A DNA stretch of 64,000 nt from Rosellinia necatrix (taxonomy: Eukaryota; Ascomycota; Sordariomycetes; Xylariales; Xylariaceae): the NCBI GenBank assembly GCA_021209875.1, contig JAGYVD010000003.1, positions 4,960,001 to 5,024,000 of the forward strand, read 5' to 3'. Position 1 is the first letter of the stretch, and each line of letters starts with the position of its first letter. The notes beneath the pieces are model-generated. The model ran no database searches. It was not told where the DNA came from and worked only from the letters and a program-made list of their open reading frames with translations. Positions 45,707 to 60,900 of the stretch are shown here, one piece after another. The position numbers and the translations under genes were made by a program.

Positions 45707-48584
45707 GTCTGGTCACTTTCAACGAGGAAGCTGTGGAACGAGACAGGAGACGCCTGTGAGCATTTTGCTCCCCGGCATCGTGCCGTATTAATTTATAGGC
45801 CACATTTTAGAGGGGCGGTCGGCGAGTGCTTGGACTCGGCGATGAGAGTATTAAGCGCTCACGGAAGCCAGGGAGTTGCATCGACGGAAATTAGCCCGAC
45901 GCGTGTCATGAGATCTCATTCATGCGACGCTAGGAAGCCATAGTAGTGAGCTATATGCGCTCGCGATGTTGGACCCGCGGCGACATCTTGGTCCAAAGGG
46001 GAGCCATATTCGGCAATATTAGGAACTTGAACCGAAATTTTGGATATGCAACGGCTAGGCGGCGGGACTGGACGGTAAACGCCGCCCCGTAAACTCTTCA
46101 GAGCACCTATGAGCTTCGACTTTGAATCGAATGCTTGGATGGAAGAATTCCGGATTATCGTGACAGAAATGGAAGGTCGGTGTGGTCTAGGGTCGGCGGG
46201 AATGCAACGTACGCGGCAATACTACCTATATACGTTACCATCGAAGCATTAGCATCTTGTCTCATTGGCGCGCAAATCAATCTGCCGTAGCGTCCGACTC
46301 TATTTCCTACGCTCAGGGCCATCCGCGCAACGGCCCTGAAAAGTGTGATCGAATGATCCTCCCGCTAGAGACGTAAGGGGTCTAGCGGCGATCACCCCAT
46401 GGGGTTAAAGCTTGGTTCAGGAAAGGCGTCTTGGCGAAGGTCCGTCCTCGCCTCTCAGAGGTGCGCATGCAGACTGTGGCGGATTGCTGAGCAAACTAGC
46501 CCGTCCCACTGGATCGACTAACGGCCCGTCGGAGTTGGAAGCTTAGTTAAAACTATGTACACGTACGAAGGATCTGTGATGCGTCCTTCCTTTCCGACAT
46601 CGTGCGGCATACCAAGGATGGCTAGAGCACTGAAAGCTGTTATGTTCAAACTTCTGATCGGCCACCGCAAGCTAAGGGGGTGCGCCTTGGTCTTGCCCCG
46701 TTCTGACATGTGCGTTGAGTGAATTATTAGGGGCACTTGGCGCCGAGAAGGAAAACTTGAAGACTTGGGTCGAAAATGTTATAGTCGTTAGTGATTCTGG
46801 ATATGTAGATATAGTAGACAGAAGCGGTGCTGAATTACGAAGATTTTAACCTTTTTTGACGAACTTCCACAGGCAGTGTGTTCATTGGGCTACGACTTCA
46901 AAATTTAGTGATGATCAAGTAGCTATTGTAGCTGTCACTCTGTAGAAAATACTGCTTGGCATACGCATCATAAATTGTGGCGAATGATTGTATATGAAAT
47001 AATCAACAGAGGTGAGCAGAATAGAAAAATAGGTCGCAAGGGTAGAGTGTCGTGTGTGTTGTTTTCTGGGTATAGGGGAAAGCCTCGCATGTTGCCTGGA
47101 GCTTGCGGGCTATCTGAGATATCGATTAGGTCGGATAATCATGAAGGAACCATTGTCATAGTCTCTCTCGTCTATGGCATATAAGTAGCTCCAGCGGCCG
47201 AGTGCTTCACCAAGTAACGCTTTATTTTTGCCTAGTATTGCTAGCGGTGGTAATTATATCACGGCGGTTGTCTTTCGTGACGACAATATTATATAGCTTC
47301 TCAGCACCAATTTTCAAATCATGATAGCATAGTATGACGAGCTCTATATTGATTTTGCGGGATTAGCCTAAATCTATCTATACGATTCCCGTTTAAACAT
47401 TTGTTGCATAATGGGTGTCAAAAATTGAACGAGCGAGCTGAAGTCCTTCAGGGTTACCATGCTTGGAATATGTTTATTATACCCTCAGACAGCGCTCGTA
47501 GCGCGGTCCGTCATAATCTTTAAATGACCAAAACATCTCTGAATATCAGATGTTTAGAAATGCGAGTAAATGAGAGCTCAACCCACAGTCTTCCATCATC
47601 CCATCAAATATATGCCACACCCACAACCTTACACCATCCTGTAATGTGTTCAGGTACCACATCTATGATGGCATGCGGCTCTAGCCAAATAGGTCCAAAG
47701 TAGACATCGTCTTTGTAGTCTCCTTTCTTGAGATCTCGAACGAATATTCCATGCCAATTTAAAAGTTGTAAGCTAAATAGATAAAGCACATGACGAGGTA
47801 CTGGCCACCCTCCGGTGTAGCTCGAGAGGCATACTTCTGTAAATAAGGACTAAAAGCTTCCCACCTTAGATAGTATGTCTAAGAATCAATAGCATTTAGC
47901 CCTACCCCTATACTAAGCTATCTAATTACTACCCAGCTGCTACCCTCTAGTGACTGGACCTCGCTCTGGACATTCTCTATATGACACCATCATACCCTCC
48001 CCCCTTACATGCGTATTAACCCTGGATTACTATAATAAGCCTATTTCTCTCAGTCGTTACCATGGCTATCTTCTCTTTCAATACCATATGACGGTGTCTA
48101 TGGGGGTAATATAAGAACAGAATGCCGATATGATAGACTAATAATAGTCGGGGACTATTGAGGAGTCGTTAATTGGGGGCAAATCCATCACCATCTCATC
48201 TACCCCTTTCAATTGCGAACCGACCATGAAACTAGACTGCCTGTCATACTGACACGCTCCTACTATACAGTAAACCGTTATACCCTGGTATATATCCGAC
48301 TCACACTTGCTGTTGTCTTGTATTTCGCGCTTCTTAATGGTCGATTTACGAGGCAATTTCTTGAACTACCTTTCACAGGTTATGAGAAAGGTCTGTTTAA
48401 AGGTATGGACCTTTACAATGTAGACTACCTCACTGAGATATCTCAGTCTATCCTTGGAATTAGGGGTGATCATCCTTGAACAATAACTAGGATAGTGCTC
48501 AATCTAATGCTTTATAACTATACCGGTTTATTAAATACTGCTGTGGTCCTATGCCCGATCCGTCTTGTATTCATCACTATCTGC
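45707..48584. other. Intergenic region with low-GC interior
   Basis: The first 700 bp hold the GH54 promoter. From about 46,750 to 48,560 the DNA is visibly more A/T-rich than neighbouring genes and has only short open frames. Examples are a minus-strand frame at 47,604-47,789 (IFVRDLKKGDYKDD) and frames on both strands at 48,138-48,479. No transposase or other family is recognised. A mutated mobile-element relic is possible but unproven. Confidence 0.45.
45791..45797 (-). promoter_or_regulatory. TATA box of the GH54 gene
   Basis: TATAAAT on the minus strand, 85-91 bp before the ATG. A GGCTAA sequence (minus strand, 45,896-45,891), the core of sites used by the XlnR/Xyr1 regulators of hemicellulase genes, lies about 100 bp further upstream. 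Single-site matches are weak evidence. Confidence 0.45.
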
Positions 48585-49764
48585 TCAATGGCAGGCCAAG
48601 TCGAATTTTGGCGTTCTATCGAAAGGACGTGTAATGGCGAAGCTAAGCTCCGAATCCGTCATGGCTCCATCTACGAGCGTATACCAAAACGTGTTACGCT
48701 TCCCAAAGAGCGAACAGCCAATAGTATTCCAATACGCCTTTGCGTTACTGACCGAGGGGACAGCGTCACGGAAGGTTGGTCCAGCTGCGTGGTCACGGAT
48801 GAACGTCAGTTTCAGTGTTATTGAATAGGAAGTAACATGACACTCGTTAAGGGGGTACTCAAAAAGGGATTCACGACTCACTATCGGGCCAACCCGTCTC
48901 CGTGACCCATACGGCTTTGCCCTGAGCTACGCTCTCGGTAGCACTCACCGCGGACCAGAAGTGGTCCGCCGCTTTTTCGATCGCGTTAGGCGTTACAACC
49001 TCGAAGTAAGGAAACGAGTTATGACCAAGGAAGTCGACTGCCCCAACAACTCCACTGTTTTCGGGTAACACCCATGCGGTCCTATCGCAGTTAGTTGGTT
49101 ATATAGAATAAGACAAGTCTCGAAATGGTATGACAATATCTAGAACCAACCACCTCTAGGGTAGGCGTGTTATTTCCCTCATGGAACCAACCAATGGCAA
49201 AGCGGTACTGATTTGCGAAACTTACCAGGTATCAACATGGGTGATCGGTTTACCCTCGAGTGGCGTGCCCCTGATCCAATCCCGCAGCCAGCCAATATAG
49301 CCCTGGATTTCTCCCGCCGTGGCACCTGCCCCGTTCTTTCTACCTTCCTTGGTGTTCCGATATAGATCTTCGGACCCTACACTGATCCCGACCACACGAT
49401 CCGTGAAGGCGGTGCCGAGCGTCCTTGCCGCAGTGAGCAAAGCATTCAGCTCATTCTCGAACACCACGTTGCCTGCGCTGGCCCATAGCCCCACAAGAAT
49501 CTTGGTGTCGGTGTCAATGGCCGCCTGGTACGCCTCGATCGGGGCAGCCGAGGTCCCGCACTGTATCGAGGTGTAAAGCCGAGCGGTCGTGAAGCCCGGC
49601 GCCCCGGGGAGGTTCTTGGCTCGCTCGAAAAGCTGCTTGAAGCCATCGTACCCTTGGCAGGAGCCTTGTGGACTCTTCGAGCCGTAGCTGAAGCCCCGGA
49701 TGCCTTGGGCAACGGATGGTGCTGCTAGTGCCCCTAGAGAAATAGCAAGGCGCTGGATTTGCAT
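48585..49764 (-). CDS. Secreted glucan endo-1,3-beta-glucosidase, GH17
   Basis: Three exons on the minus strand: 49764-49226, 49081-48882 and 48784-48585. Introns are GTAAGT...GATAG with a CTAAC branch, and GTGAGT...CGCAG. The product is 312 residues. It cuts beta-1,3-glucan, probably in the fungus's own wall or in callose. A signal peptide of about 20 residues ends near SVAQG; the mature enzyme starts GIRGFSYGSKS. The acid/base is Glu132 in VVGISVGSEDLYR. The nucleophile is Glu241 in VWVTETGWPDT, completed by the exon 2/3 splice. The C-terminus NAKAYWNTIGCSLF...FWYTLVDG is typical; there is no Ser/Thr-rich GPI tail, so it resembles the soluble ~310-residue members. Identification is firm. 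Confidence 0.93.
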
Positions 49765-50799
49765 CGTGATGGTTGGGCTCGATTATTGTGAGCAAGATGT
49801 GTTAAATGTAGACGTGTTGATACGATGCGGGTGTATCCCGGCATATGATAAAAGCCGATGGTGAACTGAAAGGAAATAGAGAAGAGACAGGCAGAGACCT
49901 GGCTTCAAATACCAGAGATCAACACGCGGGGTGTGCCTAACATATATAAGAGAACCCCCCAGGATCGGTCTCGCCTGATCTCGTTTCTCGATTATACCAT
50001 GTCCTCCAACGGAAAGTGCATATGCATATCGAAACTGTGTAATGTCGTCAGCGCCCTTCAATCTGCCCCGGCTTGCCTTTCCAAATAGCACGGCGGTCAC
50101 TGCGTTAGTATCTTTGTCTAACATCATGTCACTTTCCCTCTGCATTCCCCTTACCTTCCCCTTACCTTCTCCTTACCTTCCCCTGACTCTCAAATTACTA
50201 AAGTTGTGATATAAGGCAATCATACTGATCCCTCTTTCACGAATACTTTAATAGTTTCCGAATTCGGCCAACAAGATCTCTTACCCTCGGGCATAGCGCT
50301 CTGAGGTTTCATACGGCGAGAACTGGCGAGTACGACTTCCCATTCATGCCTATTGGCTGTTTCCATTCGCTACCCACGGTTAGTGCACAAAGACGTACGT
50401 AATATACATATTAGATATTTTAACGTTGAGTCCTTGATCAACCTCAACGCCACTAGTAGCATCGATTGTACTTCCACGACACACAGTATCATACATGAAG
50501 CGTCACGGGCGATCCATATCCCGTTTAGAATATCACCCACCAACAGTTCTCTCTCTTCCCCCTTTTTTAGATACACGTTTCATTCCATCCGCATACGTCC
50601 AAAAACCAGACATTGGGGGTAAATAGGCGCAACATCAAGAACCGGCGGGGAAAAAAAAAAAAGAAGAAACCTATCGCGTGACTTAAAAATTCAAAACATG
50701 CGCCGAGCTAACATACATAGTAGGTAACGAGCGCGGGTGCTAAATCACTTTACTCATACGGGGGAGAGAGAGAGAGAGAGACAGAGAGCGCTCTCCCCA
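49765..50799. other. Intergenic region upstream of the GH17 gene
   Basis: Contains the probable GH17 promoter and, further off, the 3' region of the next gene. A tandem CCTTACCTTC-like repeat lies at about 50,150-50,185 and (GA)n at 50,764-50,780. No gene seen. Confidence 0.5.
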
Positions 50800-52023
50800 T
50801 CACACGCCAAAGCTACCCCGTCTGCTCTCCGCCGGACTATTGACAGTCACGGGGCTAACGCGGCCCTCCCCCCCATCGGCCCCGTGCCCATGTGTGTGTC
50901 CGTGCCGGGGGCTAAGAGGCGACACGGGCTCATCATCATCATCATCATAATCACCATAACCGTCGTCGTCGTTGTCGCCGCCGCGATTAGCCCCCTGTCC
51001 ACGTTCACGTCCACGCCCTACGCCCAGCGCCGACACGAAGCTGAAACTCCGGCTCCGCAGCGTGCGGGCGCCGCCGCCGCCGCCACCGCCTCCAAGTGGA
51101 GACGCGGGGCTAACGGGCTCGGGGTCGGGATCGGGACTGCTGTTACTGTCGTTATGGTTGCTGTTATGACTGTTGTCGTTGCTGTTGCTGTTGCTGTTGC
51201 TGTTGTTATTGTTATTGTTATTGTTGTTGTCGAGGAGGAGGCCGTCGTCGTCGTCGCCACCGCCGCCGCCGCCGCCGAACGCGGCGACGGCGCTCAGCGT
51301 CCGCTCGAACTCCTCGCCGAACGTCGCGTCGAGCGCCGGCGCCGGGATGTAGCTGACGCGCGGGCTCTGCAGCGCCGAACCACCGCCACCGCCGCTGCTA
51401 CTCCTGGAATGCCGCCACAGCGAACTCGCCCCCTTCGGCGGCGGCGGTGGCGGCGGTGGCGCTAGACGGGTCACTACCTGCGGGGGCGGCGGGGTCGATC
51501 CTTGCGAGCGCGGCGTGCTCGCAGCCGCGGCGACGCGGCGGTCGGGATGCGGGGACCGAGAGGGAGAGGAGGCGTCGTCCCGGGTCCGAGGCCGCTCCGG
51601 GTCCGCGACGGGATGCGACGACAGCGGGTTCCGCGGGCTCAGCGGGATCCCGAGCCAGGTCTGTGCGATCTTCGGCGGGAGGAGGCTCGAGACGGAGAGG
51701 CGCCTGTGGTGAGGGTAGTTCCTGGACGGGGGGGGCTGCTGCTGCTGTTCGGGGATCGTCGGTAGGTGTCCGCCCCGCGCGCCGTCGTCGGCCTCCTTCC
51801 GGTCGTTGCGCTGCCGCTCGGCCCGCTGCCAGCGCCGCCGGCTGCGGAGGAGGATGCCGCACGAGATCACGAGGAGGAGGAATATCACGCTGCCGAAGAC
51901 GACGCCGATGATGGCGCCCGAGGAGACGGAGTCGGAGGAGGAGGAGGAGGGAGTGGTGGTGGTGTTTAATGATGGGGACATGATGCCAGATGATGATGGA
52001 ATGATGTTATGAGTGGGATCCAT
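50800..52023 (-). CDS. Low-complexity single-pass membrane protein
   Basis: Single-exon minus-strand frame of 407 residues starting at a genuine ATG. It has a short Ser/Thr-rich N-terminus, then one strong membrane helix at about residues 36-58 (GAIIGVVFGSVIFLLLVISC), then a basic stop-transfer LLRSRRRWQR. The long C-terminal part is Pro/Ser-rich with PIPALDATFGEEFERTL-like ordered scraps, Gly, Asp and Asn runs, and an acidic tail. No signal peptide precedes the Ser/Thr segment, so it may be type III with a short outside end. This layout is widespread in fungi (Mid2/WSC-like or receptor-adaptor forms), but no family motif is visible. Function unknown. The strong TM and RRR pattern support a real gene, while the repeats make frame evidence weaker. 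Confidence 0.65.
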   Translation of the reverse strand: MDPTHNIIPSSSGIMSPSLNTTTTPSSSSSDSVSSGAIIGVVFGSVIFLLLVISCGILLRSRRRWQRAERQRNDRKEADDGARGGHLPTIPEQQQQPPPSRNYPHHRRLSVSSLLPPKIAQTWLGIPLSPRNPLSSHPVADPERPRTRDDASSPSRSPHPDRRVAAAASTPRSQGSTPPPPQVVTRLAPPPPPPPPKGASSLWRHSRSSSGGGGGSALQSPRVSYIPAPALDATFGEEFERTLSAVAAFGGGGGGGDDDDGLLLDNNNNNNNNNSNSNSNSNDNSHNSNHNDSNSSPDPDPEPVSPASPLGGGGGGGGARTLRSRSFSFVSALGVGRGRERGQGANRGGDNDDDGYGDYDDDDDEPVSPLSPRHGHTHGHGADGGEGRVSPVTVNSPAESRRGSFGV

Positions 52024-53113
52024 GGTCGCGGTATTAGCGGCCGTTTCCGTCTCTAGATATTCGGTCGTCGTGCTCTGGGCCGGCGGATAGGGGAATAGCT
52101 GGCCTAGGTAGGGGAGACTGGGCGCACCGGTAGTGCGTGAAGATGGTACTGGGCTGTTCTTTCGTCACGAATAGGTACGTAACGCAATATGCTTTGAATA
52201 ATGGACTATATGAAGAAAAAAAAAAAAAAAAAAGCAGTTAGCCTTTGTAACCGGATTTCGCCAACATGATCTTTGCCAACACACCAACATAACGTGCGTG
52301 GGCCGCACATGGAGGCATTCGGCATCTTCTCATAGTCGAGGCATTGCGTGTAGATGGCCGCGCTGCATCCCACGCTGGCTACGCAACATCCCCGGTAGCT
52401 GCCTGCGTTCGTACACGCATTTCCAAAATCACAGGTATCTGAACCGTGCCGCCGTCAATGTAATGTACGGTATCTCTCTCGCCGTCTTCCTCGTCCCAAC
52501 TTACACGTGCTATCTGCTGTGAACCCGCAAGTGTCCCACCCCAGAGCGAAAGACGTTGACTCTGGTTCCGCTGCCGCTGTCACTGTCGTGGTGGCCGGTG
52601 GCCTGACCTTGTAACTACCTGCTCGATATGTATCTGCCGTCTGGGTTGGCGTGATGAGAAGAGGCATCGTGCGTTGCTGTCAGTGCCTCGAACGGGCTTC
52701 ATGACGCTTGATGCATGGGCGAAAGCATGGTGGTGTGAGTGAGGCAGGTAAAGGGGCTCGGGTATTCGCTACGGAATGGGCATAACCCAGGCCCAAATGG
52801 GCTTCGAATCCTTTTGGCTCGAGGGCTCATTGTCCCCATCTCGGCCCTCGCTGCATCGGTAATTGGTTCTGTGTATTTATTCGACCCTAAACCGTGGCAC
52901 GGGGTCCTTTGTTTCATACGAGCATCCGAGGTTCCTTTCGGTCTGCAACAAAGCGCGTCGCTACGCTACTACGCCGGTACACCTACGACGGTATCAACGC
53001 ACGGTATGGTTCTAGATCGGTAGCTTTCACGGTTTTTTTTTTTTTTGTTCTCACTAAAATCCGATTTGCCTCTCCCTTGGTCCTCCCCAAATCATCGGGA
53101 GACACAGCTAACC
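52024..53113. other. Intergenic region without recognised gene
   Basis: 1.1 kb with an 18-A run near 52,215 and a T run near 53,035. Short open frames lack motifs. Confidence 0.5.
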
Positions 53114-56071
<2,958 letters not shown>

Positions 56072-57988
56072 CTACTTCTTAACGCGCTGGGGAGGAGACG
56101 TGGTTCGTTTGGAGGAAACAGTCCCTGTACGAGAACTAGGCGAGCTCGATACCGACGTCCTACTAGTGCGGGAAGGCGACGAGTTGGGAGTCTTGGCCGG
56201 GGCTGCGGGTTTTCCCCTGGGCGACTCACTACGGACGCCTATGGCATCCTGGCTCCACCTCAAGGTATTCAAGGTATTGGACTGGTTAGCCGTGTGAGGG
56301 GACACCGTCGCGACTAGTAGCAGCCGCGAACCCGGGCTGAGACTTGACCGGAGGGCTCTGGTGAGGTTGTGCCCGGGGAAGAACTTCCCCTTGGTGGCGA
56401 GGTTCCGGATGCCCTGGCCGAGGTCAAGTAGCCCCTTGTTAATATCCTGACCTTGTTCATAGATTAGAGATTGCTGGGCACCGGAGCCGCTCATCATGAA
56501 GTTCTTCGCTGCCGCCTCCGACCCTGCCAGATCGATGAAGTTGATTACACCCGCGGTCAATGTTTCGTCCGAACTCCCGCAAGGCTTTTTCAATATCCTG
56601 AGAGATATGATAAAGTGGGAACGTGAGGACGTCGCGTTCTGTTTTGTCGATGCAGCCTCCCTACGGTCAATCGTCTGCCTGAGAATCGTGACGGCCTCCT
56701 CTTGAGAGTCAAGTTTCGTCCAGGATTCATAATTTAGTCTCACCTCCGTCTTTTGGCCAGATTTGGGTGCTTGGAGTAGGTCGTAAATTTTGTTCAGGTA
56801 AATTTCAACCGCCGAGAGATGAAATTCATACTCGTGCTGGTCACGTTCGTCGTCAGCCATCTCAAATAGAAAACCAATATAGCGCTGGACGAGCCCATCA
56901 TCCGATAGGAACGTGTAGCTTTTACCTGTGCCGGTAGCTCCGTACGCCATCACTGTACATGCTTTTCCAAAAATTGCTGACTGGGCAACATCTTTGACTT
57001 CATCGAAGATGGCTTTGTTGGTTTCGCCGCTTCCGAAAACTCTCTGGAACTGAAAATCCCGCTCCTCTGTCTTTTTACTATCGTTCTGATAAGCGACTCT
57101 TAGCTTCGTCCAAGGGAGGTAGGATTGGTCTTGGTCTGGGTTTGTGCACTCAACCAAGTCTTCTCTTGGAGCATCTTCAGGCTTAATTCTGCATATAATT
57201 CGTATAGCGCCCTTTGCTGTAGCAAGCTCTGAAACCATTTCGCGATATCTCGCTGTGAAGGAACGAGTTATCTCTTCTTGCCTTGCCATTTGTGCTTTTA
57301 GGGATTCTTCAAGCTGTTCTGCCGATTTCTTCCAGTATTCAGCGTCCTCGGATCCTTGGCGGGACTCTGTGCTTGCAAGCGTAGCTCTCAGTCGTTTTAT
57401 CTCTTCTTCCTGAGCTTTCAGCTTGGTCTGGACCTCAGCTGATCCAGATGTTGACTCCTCTGGATTCTCAAGCACAATGCGTCTCTCTGGGAGAGCTGGC
57501 TTCTCTGGGGGAGCTGGCTTTTCCAGAGCTACTTTCTCAGCCAAACCCTTGGTATTAAGCTGAGTCAAGGCGGACAAAATATTGGCATTGCTCCGTTCCA
57601 TGCGGTCCTCGAAGCGCCGGCGAGCAATTTCTGGGTCTACAAGAGCATTGCGAACTATGCCATACATCTCTTGGCTCATTGTTCGAAACCCATCTGTGAT
57701 ATGAGAAACGAGCAAATCTACTCGGAGCGCGACCTGTCCGCTGGCGAACTCACTTTCCTGAGCCGCGCCAACCAAAAAGTCAAGATGTTGACCAATATCG
57801 TCAAAGCGATCGTGGACGATTTCGGCTAAAGCTTCTCGGGAGTTGTCTGAGTTTGGTTGCTCGACAAGACCTTTCTTTAGGGAGATGAGCGAGCCGCTTA
57901 AGCTTGTGTGTCCGCCTTCAGTGCAGTTGGACAGCCTGTCTGACATGATGTCGAACTCGACTTCGAGCTTGGCATCGGATGTTGGCAT
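56072..57988 (-). CDS. Divergent C-terminal-motor kinesin (kinesin-14-like)
   Basis: Single exon of 638 residues. Residues 1-170 lack clear motifs. About 180-270 look like a coiled coil (KLKAQEEEIKRLRATL; YWKKSAEQLEESLKAQ). A kinesin-14-like neck (ATAKGAIRIICRIKP) leads into the motor at about 265-600. The P-loop is GATGTGKS at 350-357. Switch I is NATSSRSH and switch II is DLAGSE, so ATP hydrolysis should be possible. The later motor is unusual: the normal INKSLxxLGxVI...PYRxSKLTxLLxDSLGG region reads INKGLLDLGQGIRNL and FPGHNLTRALRSSLSPG. The tail after about 600 is Ser/Pro/Arg-rich and basic, suitable for microtubule binding. Neck position before the motor indicates a minus-end-directed class 14 relative. 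The microtubule-binding surface is the least conserved part. Confidence 0.88.
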   Translation of the reverse strand: MPTSDAKLEVEFDIMSDRLSNCTEGGHTSLSGSLISLKKGLVEQPNSDNSREALAEIVHDRFDDIGQHLDFLVGAAQESEFASGQVALRVDLLVSHITDGFRTMSQEMYGIVRNALVDPEIARRRFEDRMERSNANILSALTQLNTKGLAEKVALEKPAPPEKPALPERRIVLENPEESTSGSAEVQTKLKAQEEEIKRLRATLASTESRQGSEDAEYWKKSAEQLEESLKAQMARQEEITRSFTARYREMVSELATAKGAIRIICRIKPEDAPREDLVECTNPDQDQSYLPWTKLRVAYQNDSKKTEERDFQFQRVFGSGETNKAIFDEVKDVAQSAIFGKACTVMAYGATGTGKSYTFLSDDGLVQRYIGFLFEMADDERDQHEYEFHLSAVEIYLNKIYDLLQAPKSGQKTEVRLNYESWTKLDSQEEAVTILRQTIDRREAASTKQNATSSRSHFIISLRILKKPCGSSDETLTAGVINFIDLAGSEAAAKNFMMSGSGAQQSLIYEQGQDINKGLLDLGQGIRNLATKGKFFPGHNLTRALRSSLSPGSRLLLVATVSPHTANQSNTLNTLRWSQDAIGVRSESPRGKPAAPAKTPNSSPSRTSRTSVSSSPSSRTGTVSSKRTTSPPQRVKK

Positions 57989-60900
57989 GACTAAACAACA
58001 CTAACGAGACGGTTGAGATGGCGTTCAAAATGGGTTGGGCTTTATGATATAGAAGTTGTGATTGTCGCTCGAAAGGGTGAAATGGGCGAGGTGTGAGGAT
58101 ATGTATATGCTTTTATATGGCACGTTGCGCCCACCTAGATGCTTTTCTTTGTTTGAATCACCCGGGAGTAGGGGAGAATGCGAGCTCATTAGACAAGGGC
58201 GCAGGTATTGTTGTTAAAAAGGAAGCGTATACACTATACAAGACATTATCAACACCTTCTTAGTTCCGTTTTTCCCCCATTCTCTCCGAACAATGGGTCT
58301 TGACACCTTCATTGTAGGCGGCCTTGTGTGTCTCTGCTCGGGATACCTAATCGCAATACCGGACGACGACATGTCCCAGCAAACGTCGGACGACAGATGT
58401 CGGGCACGGACAGGGGATGTAAATATAAATAATAGTGTGCATCGGGGGAACACCTACAGTAACCAACCGGGTAGCGAGTAGGGACGGTTAGCAGCACATT
58501 AGAGACGGCGAGCAAAGTAACGGAAAGACAAACAACATGGGAGGAAATATCAAAGCGGCCAAGACGAAGACGGGACAGAAGAAACAAAAACAACATGAAG
58601 TCGGTGAACAGTGCTCGGGCATGTGCGCGGCACAACGTGGGTGGGGGCGCAACGCGAAATGACTGTCTTAGGTCATGGTGGTGATACAGAGAATATTCAG
58701 TGGTGGATAGGCATGGCGGAGGGCATGGCGGAGGGCATGGCTGACAGCATGACTGGTGATCATGGAGATCTCGGAGATCTCGGGCGCGCGCATGGTATTC
58801 TACTCAGCGTACCTACACAAGGTTAGGTAACATTAGTGCTGTATAATGTATAATACAGGAGGTAGTACCTTGGTACACGTAATTAGACTTGGGGTGATGT
58901 TTCATACGCGTTCCAAAAGTTGTAAACCTGCTGTAACTATTCCTGACACGCGCCAACAGCATACACTACTTGTACACTCTATACCAGTAGCAGTACCACC
59001 TTCATATAATAATAATACACTTAACTACCTAGGTAATGTATATGTTTGTATGCAACTGGGCAGCGTATGTATGATATGGGACCCGGATGTTATTCTCCTA
59101 AGACGTTGTAATTTTAGAAATTTGGCTGGTCGGCTGCGCGGGTATTGTTGCCGCATCACAGGACTCCTAAGCAATTACCTACTAACGGAATTCTGTAGTA
59201 GGTAGGTAGGTAGGTAGGGACTGTCAAGTACAGTAGTTATGGCAACTGGTTAGCTGTCCAAGGTACTGACTGTATCCTATGTGGCGCAGGATTGAAGGAG
59301 AAATAGGACGTCGATACCTGAGGAAATACAAACTCCTGGCCTAGTGGATGGAGTGTGTTGAATGAGATTACATATGGCTCCGGATGAATCGGCATCAGCT
59401 CACGATGGGATTTGGCGGTGCTAGTGTAATGAGGAAAGGTCGACGAAGAAAGGGAGAGAGGCCATCGATGGAGCTATACAATTAAGGCCAGATAATTTAA
59501 CCGCACGCATCATGTGTCGATACCGCAATGCCGAGGGTGGAAAGGGGACTTGAGAAGCATTGATCATGACAAGGGAAAACTACCACCAGAGAGAAATAAA
59601 TGTCAGGTGGTTGAAAGGCCATTAATTACCGGTGCACCGGTCCATGGTAGTAAACCTTAGGTACCTTTGTCCGAGGTAAATAAGTACCGTGCGCTACCTT
59701 GTAGGTACCCGGGTAGTTATCGCCTAGCGTGGTGTGGCGAACGGAGTACGTAGTAGAGGACCATGGGTAAGGTGGGATTGGATGGGATGACTTGACTTGC
59801 ATATCTGGTGCCAAAATAATACGAGACGCATCTCTCTGCGCTACAGCTACATAACTACCTCCTTGAATACATAGTAGCTAGTAGCTACCTGCTCCTGCTC
59901 CTGCTCCTGCTCCTGCCCCCATGGAATCGAACTAATGCCTGGCATGATGCAGACTGCAGACCTCGGGGCCTAAAAAAGTAAGATTCTTGAGTACCTGGGT
60001 AGGTATTTAGTTCCGTTGTACTTATCGATTCCTTTGTTCCCTCGCGATTGTTGTCGTCTTCTTACTTGATACGCTGTCAGTACCTTACCTGCTGATAAAT
60101 GAATAAATGAATAAATGGAGCTTGTAGCATCTGGAGGGAGCTTGTGTTTTGTATAGAGACTTGCTTAAGTGAGGAAAGCGGTGCAAATTTGGAGACTGGT
60201 CATTGGTCTCCTCTCAAACGTCAGCACATCCGGTCTGCCGCCGCAGTAAGGCACCCCGAGGTTGGTGAAGGGGCGCATTGCCTGCGTGCTAACCACCTAC
60301 TGATAGCGTACCGAGGAGTTGAAGCCGTGGAAAGGATAACTGCCTCTAAACTATCTACCAACTAAGTCTAGTTAAGTAAAATAATTAAAGGCAGTATATC
60401 TGCCTCCAGGTGTAGGTAGGTAGGTAGGTAGGCAGGGCACAGCACATACTATGCTGGCAGTCGGAGATCGGTAGCCGAGACGCACTTACATACATAGTAC
60501 ATACTTGTACGCTGCATGGTTCCGTCAGAACTGCCCAGCAAGGACTAGTCGTCGCTCCCAAGTGGGAATGAGCTTACCCCTGCCGCGCCTCTGACGATTG
60601 CGCTATTATTATTGCCCAAGTACCTATGTATCTATCGTGAGCTTTGTCGTCAATCGGTTCGGACGTCCTTGTTTTCTAGGCACTGTCGCGTGGCTAAAAT
60701 TTTGCGTGCACCGATCAAATTACCTACCTAGCTAAGTAGGTAGGTTAGTTAGAGGCTACCTCTGGCAATATCATACCTCCTGATCCATCAATGCCTTACT
60801 CCAGGCATATTAGGGGCTTGCATCATCAAACAAAATAGTACGTATGTTTCCTAGGTAAGGTACATGCCTACGCCCACTTACCTCAGTACGGCTTCGGTAC

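Noticed and set aside
47604..47789. Short minus-strand frame that reads like protein
   Set aside because: Flanking sequence in all frames is closed by stops and I recognise no family, so it is reported only as part of the low-GC island.
50737..51911. Plus-strand 154-242-codon frames over the low-complexity membrane protein
   Set aside because: They are products of GC-rich trinucleotide repeats. The minus-strand frame alone has a membrane helix with a basic stop-transfer signal and a proper ATG.
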